Assembly: GCA_964555935.1 (NCBI GenBank)
Contig: CAZKUN010000270.1
Location: 1 to 12,030 of the forward strand
Length of the DNA stretch: 12,030 bases
Reading direction: 5' to 3'
Origin: CAZKUN01 sp964555935
Lineage (GTDB): Bacteria > Armatimonadota > Zipacnadia > Zipacnadales > VGFC01
Translations under genes and position numbers: made by a program
Shown: piece by piece, positions 7,642 through 12,030 of the stretch
Layout: each line of letters starts with the position of its first letter
Position numbering within the stretch: the stretch's first letter is position 1
The notes under the pieces: generated by a model
Seen by the model: the letters and a program-made list of their open reading frames with translations, nothing else
Databases searched by the model: none
Told to the model about the DNA's origin: nothing

Positions 7642-8658
7642 ATGTTGAAGCCCGTGTTGCTGGTGGTGTTAGTTGTCGTCTGGGTGTTAGGGGCGGCCGT
7701 CGTGGCGCAGGATGACCACAGTCGCTGGGAAGAGACGATCAGTAAGTTCGAAGCCAAGGACGCCGAAGCCGCGCCGCCCGAGGGCGCGGTGCTGTTCATC
7801 GGCAGCTCGAGCATCGTCGGCTGGGACCTCGACAAGTGGTTCCCAACGCTTGAGACGACCAACCGGGGCTTTGGAGGCTCGCAAATCGGCGATTCGACCC
7901 ACTACGCCGACCGGATTGCCATCCCGTACAAGCCGCGCGCGGTGGTCCTTTACGCAGGCGATAATGACATCGCATCCGGCAAGTCGCCCGAACGCGTCGC
8001 GGCGGACTTCCTGTTGTTCGTGGAGAAGATCCGCGAGGGCGTCCCCGGCGTGCCGATCCTCTTCGTGGCGATCAAACCCAGCCTCTCGCGCTGGGAGATG
8101 ATCGAGGACATGCGCAAGGCGAACGACCTCGTGAAGGCCATCATGCAGGTCGAAGACGACATGGTCTTCGTCGACATTGACACGCCGATGATCGGCGACG
8201 ATGACAGGCCCAAGCCCGAGCTGTTCAAGGACGATGGCCTCCACCTCAACGAGACAGGCTACGAGTTGTGGACATCGGTGCTGCTTCCCTTGCTGCCCGA
8301 TCACCCCGACAGCGTCGTCACGACCGACAGCGGGCTGAAGTACGTCGAACTCGAGGTCGGTGAGGGAGCGTCGCCCAAGAAGGGCGATACCATCGCGGCG
8401 CTCTACACCGGCCGGCTGATGGACGGCACCATCTTCGACGCCAGCGACCGCCATGGCGGCGAGCCGATTGAATTCCCACTAGGCATGGGCCGGGTCATCG
8501 AGGGCTGGGACGAGGGCCTGATGAGCATGAAGGTCGGCGGCAAGCGCAAGCTTATCATCCCGTGCGAGTTGGCCTACGGCGACGACGCGGGGCGCGGCCA
8601 TCCGCTGGGCGGCCAAACGCTGGTCTTCGAGGTCGAACTCGTTGATGTGAAGGAATAG
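7642..8658 (+). CDS. Secreted SGNH/GDSL hydrolase fused to FKBP-type prolyl isomerase
   Basis: The product has 338 residues with a clear signal peptide (about 1-22, very hydrophobic, ending VVAQ). Residues 45-220 form an SGNH hydrolase of the GDSL-like family 2 type (PAF-acetylhydrolase, sugar-ester esterases). Block I is FIGSSSI with the predicted nucleophile Ser56; block II is NRGFGG; block III is AGDND with Asn108; block V is DGLHLN with Asp198 and His201. All four blocks are intact, so an active esterase is likely; carbohydrate deacetylation is a guess from context. Residues 228-338 form a complete FKBP domain that keeps the binding-pocket residues Tyr255, Phe265-Asp266, Phe278, Val285-Ile286, Trp289, Tyr312 and Phe329, so prolyl cis-trans isomerase activity is expected. 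The gap to the preceding gene is 20 bases. The FKBP half closely resembles the next gene product. Confidence 0.92.
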   Translation: MLKPVLLVVLVVVWVLGAAVVAQDDHSRWEETISKFEAKDAEAAPPEGAVLFIGSSSIVGWDLDKWFPTLETTNRGFGGSQIGDSTHYADRIAIPYKPRAVVLYAGDNDIASGKSPERVAADFLLFVEKIREGVPGVPILFVAIKPSLSRWEMIEDMRKANDLVKAIMQVEDDMVFVDIDTPMIGDDDRPKPELFKDDGLHLNETGYELWTSVLLPLLPDHPDSVVTTDSGLKYVELEVGEGASPKKGDTIAALYTGRLMDGTIFDASDRHGGEPIEFPLGMGRVIEGWDEGLMSMKVGGKRKLIIPCELAYGDDAGRGHPLGGQTLVFEVELVDVKE

Positions 8659-8699
8659 GCTTACCCAATCGTCACACAACCTAAGGAGACGACGCTGTC

Positions 8700-9041
8700 A
8701 TGATCGAGACTGAGAGTGGACTCAAGTACGAAGACATCATCGAGGGCGATGGCGCGAGCCCGGAGAAGGGCCAGACCGTCCTGGTTCACTACGCAGGTAG
8801 CCTCGCTGACGGGACAGAGTTTGACGCATCGCGCAAGCATGGCCCGGACCCGATTGGCTTCGCCATCGGCGTCGGCCGTGTCATTCCCGGGTGGGACGAG
8901 GGCGTCCTGACCATGAAGATCGGCGGCAAGCGCAAACTCGTAATCCCCGCCGACCTCGGCTATGGCGCCAAGGGCATTCCGGGCGTCATCCCCGGTGGAG
9001 CGGAACTCACCTTTGAGGTCGAGTTGGTCGGCGTCGAGTAG
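8700..9041 (+). CDS. FKBP-type peptidyl-prolyl cis-trans isomerase (cytosolic)
   Basis: The protein has 113 residues, the length of a minimal single-domain FKBP such as human FKBP12. It begins directly with the domain (ESGLKYEDII), so there is no signal peptide and it should be cytosolic. Pocket residues are Tyr31, Phe41-Asp42, Phe54, Val61-Ile62, Trp65, Tyr88 and Phe105, all as in active FKBPs, together with the GWDEG and FEVEL signatures. AAGGAG at 8683-8688 precedes ATG 8700 by 11 bases. It is the last gene of the operon, 41 bases after the SGNH-FKBP gene. By eye about 60 of some 110 aligned positions are identical to the FKBP half of that protein, so the two are close paralogues. Likely role: proline isomerisation in folding; any specific client is unknown. 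Confidence 0.95.
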   Translation: MIETESGLKYEDIIEGDGASPEKGQTVLVHYAGSLADGTEFDASRKHGPDPIGFAIGVGRVIPGWDEGVLTMKIGGKRKLVIPADLGYGAKGIPGVIPGGAELTFEVELVGVE

Positions 9042-9060
9042 CAGGCCCGTCTAGAGCGAC

Positions 9061-9100
9061 ACAACGGCCCCGGCACTCGTGCCGGGGCCGTTGTCATTTC
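9061..9100 (+). terminator. Rho-independent terminator closing the operon
   Basis: The arms ACAACGGCCCCGGCAC (9061-9076) and GTGCCGGGGCCGTTGT (9079-9094) are perfectly complementary over 16 bases. This is a very stable GC-rich stem with an effective four-base loop. A short T-rich stretch (CATTTC) follows on the plus strand. It lies 20 bases after the FKBP stop codon and 13 bases beyond the stop of the convergent minus-strand gene, so it may also act on transcripts from that side, although no T tract is present in that direction. Confidence 0.85.
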
Positions 9101-9106
9101 TCGGGG

Positions 9107-10675
9107 TCAGGGCGAGGGAGATGTCGTCTGGGAGAGGAGTTCCGCGTGCAGGCGCTGAGCGTGCGTCCAGTTGGGCCCGAGGGCGGCGGCCAAGGCGTTC
9201 TGAGCATGTGTCAGGGCTTGGTCAGGCCTGCCCGCGCTCGCGAGCAACCTGGCGCGGACCAGCTCTCCGGTTCCGCGCGTCTGTCCCGTGTTGCACGTTG
9301 CGTCAACGAGAGCCTCGATCGGCGAGGTGTCACCAGGACCCGACAACTCCGCGAGTGCCTGCCAGCTCGGGAGGAAATTCGGTTCCTCGGTTACGGCAAG
9401 GCGGAGCTGCTCTTTAGCGTCCGCCTCGCGCCCCATGTCCCGGTAAAGCACCGCGAGATTGTGTCGTGTCTTGAAGCCCCCGATTCCTGAATCAACGCTC
9501 CGAAGATATGTCTCGCCATCGCCGAGGGCCAGGATGCGCAGATAGCTCTCCTCGGCCGCCGCATGGTCGCGGAGTTCGTGGCTCGCGATGGCCCTGTTGA
9601 AGAGCAGCTCCGGATCATCTGGTGACGTGGCCAAGCCGGCGTCACATGTCTCCCGCGCTTGCCCGAACTCCCCGCGCCGACGATGACAGCCCGCGAGCAA
9701 CGCGTAGGCTTTGCGAACATGAGACTCCGTCGGCGCCGCGAAATCGATCGCGCTCTGGAGGTGTTTGGCCGCCGCGTCGAGGTCATCCGTGTGGTACGCC
9801 GTCATCCCGATATTGAAGTGGACGAACGGGTGCTCGGGATGGTCGGCCAGATCGAGTTGAAGCAACTTCAGGTCGCGCTCGCGCTTCTTGGTCTGGCCCG
9901 CGGGAGTGGTGTCATAGCCGGCGTGGGTGACGAACACCTCGCTGTAGGCGATCTCCTTGCCTTGGCGGCGGATGCTCGGCAAGATCTGCTCGTGAATGTG
10001 GAACTCGAACCGCACGTCGGGGTGGTTGCGGATGAGCTTCACGTGATCGACGATCTCCGTACCGGCGTGTTCGCCCGGGCGCGGCGGGCAGTGAACGCGG
10101 ACCGTGATACCGAACGTGTCCTCGCCCACGCCGGCAACGAGTTCGCGCAGTTGGCGGCCATTCTCGGCATCGATCACATCGTCCGCGTCCATCCAGAAGA
10201 TCCAGTCGCCCGTTGCGTGTTTGAGCGACTCGTTGCGCGCGGCGGAGAAGCTGTCGCACCACTCGAAGTGCTCGACGCGCGCCCCACATTCGCGGGCGAT
10301 CTCAACGGTGCGATCCACCGAACCGGTGTCAACGACGATCATCTCATCCACCCAGGGCTTAATGCTGGTGAGGCATGCGGCCATGTTGTCTTCCTCGTCG
10401 CGGACAATCATGCACAGCGAGAGCTTCGGCCCATCGGAGCCGCCGGGCGAGTCCGGGGCGTCGCCCAGACCCCACTTCTCATTGAAACGCGTGAGGTTCT
10501 CCGCCAGAAGCGATTCAGCATCGACCGCCTGGCCCTTGAAGGTGCGACTGCCGAAATGGTGGATGAAGCAGTCCCTCGCGATGAGCAAGCGATAGCCGGC
10601 CTCGCGCATCGCAAGAGACAGATCGTCGTCCTCGAACATGCCGATGCCGAACCGCTCGTCGAGCTTCCCCCCCCC
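9107..10675 (-). CDS. Glycosyltransferase, 3' part: end of GT2-a, complete GT2-b, TPR repeats
   Basis: This is the continuation, in a different frame, of the coding sequence entering from the right edge. The open frame itself reaches back to ATG 10759, but the 28 codons between that ATG and the homopolymer are nonsense, so coding in this frame starts at about 10675. It opens with KLDERFGIGMFEDDDLSL, the acceptor-side ED motif that completes the first GT2 domain (EDDD near 10633-10622). A second GT2 domain follows from about 10426: LSLCMIVRDEEDN, VVDTGSVDRT and the metal-binding MDADD (10192-10178). From about 9832 to 9335 there are TPR-like helical repeats (HPFVHFNIGMTAYHTDDLD, LLFNRAIASHELRDHAAAE, TRHNLAVLYRDMGREADAK). 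The arrangement GT2 plus TPR is a known family type for sugar transfer to cell-surface glycans or proteins. Cytosolic; no signal peptide or membrane segment. Stop TGA at 9109-9107, convergent with the FKBP gene. Confidence 0.88.
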   Translation of the reverse strand, partial: GGGKLDERFGIGMFEDDDLSLAMREAGYRLLIARDCFIHHFGSRTFKGQAVDAESLLAENLTRFNEKWGLGDAPDSPGGSDGPKLSLCMIVRDEEDNMAACLTSIKPWVDEMIVVDTGSVDRTVEIARECGARVEHFEWCDSFSAARNESLKHATGDWIFWMDADDVIDAENGRQLRELVAGVGEDTFGITVRVHCPPRPGEHAGTEIVDHVKLIRNHPDVRFEFHIHEQILPSIRRQGKEIAYSEVFVTHAGYDTTPAGQTKKRERDLKLLQLDLADHPEHPFVHFNIGMTAYHTDDLDAAAKHLQSAIDFAAPTESHVRKAYALLAGCHRRRGEFGQARETCDAGLATSPDDPELLFNRAIASHELRDHAAAEESYLRILALGDGETYLRSVDSGIGGFKTRHNLAVLYRDMGREADAKEQLRLAVTEEPNFLPSWQALAELSGPGDTSPIEALVDATCNTGQTRGTGELVRARLLASAGRPDQALTHAQNALAAALGPNWTHAQRLHAELLSQTTSPSP

Positions 10676-10686
10676 ACCTCGTCGAG
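10655..10686. repeat. Nine-base C/G homopolymer flanked by nine-base direct repeats
   Basis: Nine consecutive C on the plus strand (10667-10675) read as nine G in the glycosyltransferase gene. The run is flanked by CTCGTCGAG at 10655-10663 and again at 10678-10686, which encode the LDE of KLDEV and of KLDER. Seven or ten G would keep the GT2 domain in frame (VGG-KLDER or VGGG-KLDER); nine G does not. Family members normally have about VGGLDERFG here. The tract is thus the site of the frameshift. Confidence 0.85.
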
Positions 10687-12030
10687 TTTGTCGCGCTTGA
10701 TGAGCAGGCAGAACCCAATCAGGCGTTCCGTCTCGGCGACCTTCCCACGATTGCGCCACGCGTGCTTGGCGGCGTAGGCGTCGATCTGAGTGGACTGAAC
10801 ATACGGGACGGAGACCAATTGGTCGCTCGCCACGTAGTTACACTCAGGCCCGACCAAGGCGACGTCGTCGGCGCTCTCGGCGCAATCGACCAACTTGTCG
10901 AGCCAGCCACTGGTGACGATGGTGTCGTTGTTGAGCAAGCAGACGTACTCGCCGCTAGCTGCGGCGATTCCTTGATTCACACCTTTGGGGAAACCGAGGT
11001 TCTCCTCGTTGCGGATGACCTTGGCGTCGGGCACGGTGGCGAGGTACTCAGGCGTGCCGTCAGTCGAACCGTTATCAACGAGAATCAACTCGAAGGGCCC
11101 GGTCGTGTGTCGGAGCACGCTCTCAATGCACTGGCGCGTGTACTCAAGTTCGTTCCACGCCAACACGACGATCGACACGAGACCGTGGGTGGGTTGGGGT
11201 CTCGGGCGGGCGGCGATGATGTACTGGTAGACGAACAGCTCTTCGGCATCCGCGGAATCGGGCAGCGTGAGGCCGACGCGACCGATCTGCAGTGACGGCG
11301 AGCGTCCCGCGGCCCGCCACTGGCTGACGTCGGGCTGGAAGACCGGGTGGACGGTGGTGACCTCCAGGCCGGCGGACGCGAAGAGGTGGAGCATGTCGCC
11401 GAGCGCGAAAAAGCGCGCGTGGTCGCGGTCGAGGATCCCGGCGGGCTCGTAGCTCCAGAAACCCGAGCCAAGCCCCTGCAGGACTGACGTGTTGCGCACG
11501 TTCGGGATACTCGCGACGACCGTGCCGTCGGGCTCAAGGTGAGAGACGAGCCGCGAGAGCGTCTGCTCGGGGTCGCGGAAATGCTCGAGCACGTCGCCCA
11601 AGACGATGCAGTCAAACGATCGCCCCTTGAGGTCGGTCACGGGCTTCTCAGCATCAGCGACGAAGACCTCGTCGATCCACTGCCTGGCTTCGCGGGCCGG
11701 CTGTGGATCGGTCTCAAGCCCGACGACCGAGCACTTCTGACGCGCCTTCAGGGCCTCGCCCATGCGACCGGCGCCGCACCCGACGTCGAGGATGCGCTCG
11801 GAGTTCTCAGGGACGAGGCGCAGGATGTCGGGACGCGCGAACTGGTAGTAGGCCGACGACGTTGGGCGACGAGACGGCCGAGGTCCGTCGGTCGCGTCGA
11901 GGACGCGTTCCATTCGGTGCCTGTACGTGTGGCGCGCGAGCGCTTCTTCCATGCCACGCTCTGCGATGGCCTCGCGTTCGTCGGGGTTGTCGAGGTACCA
12001 GCGGACGCGTTCGATCAGCTCGTCGTCGTC
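10667..12030 (-). CDS. Multidomain glycosyltransferase/methyltransferase, 5' part (enters from right edge)
   Basis: The frame is open from the right edge. ATG 11952 is not the start, because the 26 codons before it (DDDELIERVRWYLDNPDER, then EAIAERG) join smoothly to MEEALARHTYRHRMERVL. Together these match the C-terminus of CgeB-like glycosyltransferases (PF13524 type). Next is a class I SAM methyltransferase: motif I ILDVGCGAG (11793-11767), then CIVLGDVLEHFRDPE, IPNVRN and GILDRDHARFF, the Methyltransf_23 pattern. A GT2 domain follows from about 11175: VSIVVLAWNELEYT, LVDNGSTDGT, NEENLGFPKGVNQG and the DXD-equivalent NNDT (10932-10921). At the nine-base homopolymer (10675-10667) this frame leaves the domain: read on, it gives low-complexity sequence ending at TGA 10410-10408, while the GT2 domain continues in the frame of the 3' part. 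The two parts are therefore one gene with an apparent frameshift. Probable role: synthesis and methyl-capping of a surface glycan; the sugar is unknown. Confidence 0.88.

Noticed and set aside
9659..10777. A 372-codon plus-strand frame opposite the glycosyltransferase
   Set aside because: It mirrors conserved GT2 and TPR codons on the other strand, has no ribosome-binding site, and matches no family.
11950..11952. ATG 11952 as start of the methyltransferase/glycosyltransferase
   Set aside because: The frame is open to the window edge, and the 26 codons before it complete a conserved glycosyltransferase C-terminus.

Overview
The window is a GC-rich bacterial segment of the kind found in large, secretome-rich genomes of Planctomycetota and other PVC-like or candidate phyla. 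That placement is an inference. It rests on the mix of families: TolB/PD40 propellers, a GH141-like beta-helix protein, an HzsA-related haem protein, LamG modules and a methyltransferase/glycosyltransferase fusion. There is no rRNA or other phylogenetic marker. I see no tRNA, CRISPR array, insertion sequence or integrase.

Layout. (1) 1-754, minus strand: the N-terminal 251 residues of a PD40/TolB-like beta-propeller protein that runs off the left edge. (2) 755-889: a short divergent intergenic region holding a consensus ribosome-binding site and a doubtful 36-codon reading frame. (3) 890-9041, plus strand: four tightly spaced genes that look like one operon and end at a strong stem-loop terminator (9061-9100). 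They encode a secreted GH141-like beta-helix protein with a LamG module; a 1461-residue secreted protein related to hydrazine synthase alpha (CBM9-like domain, propeller, three CxxCH haem sites, two FN3, LamG); a secreted SGNH/GDSL hydrolase fused to an FKBP-type prolyl isomerase; and a free-standing cytosolic FKBP. (4) 9107-12030, minus strand: one very large modular glycosyltransferase gene that enters from the right edge. Its order is the tail of a CgeB-like glycosyltransferase, a SAM methyltransferase, a GT2 domain, a second GT2 domain and TPR repeats. It is split into two frames by a nine-base homopolymer at 10667-10675.

The first three operon products all carry signal peptides, and two of them carry LamG-type carbohydrate or adhesion modules. 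With a predicted glycosidase, a predicted esterase and a multihaem protein encoded together, a surface or periplasmic system acting on a polysaccharide is a reasonable hypothesis. The substrate and the role of the haem protein are unknown. The two FKBP domains at the 3' end are close paralogues, which suggests that a local duplication joined one copy to the SGNH hydrolase. The convergent glycosyltransferase gene is a separate transcription unit, probably for cell-surface glycan or glycoprotein synthesis. Its frameshift is either an assembly error or a phase-variable switch.
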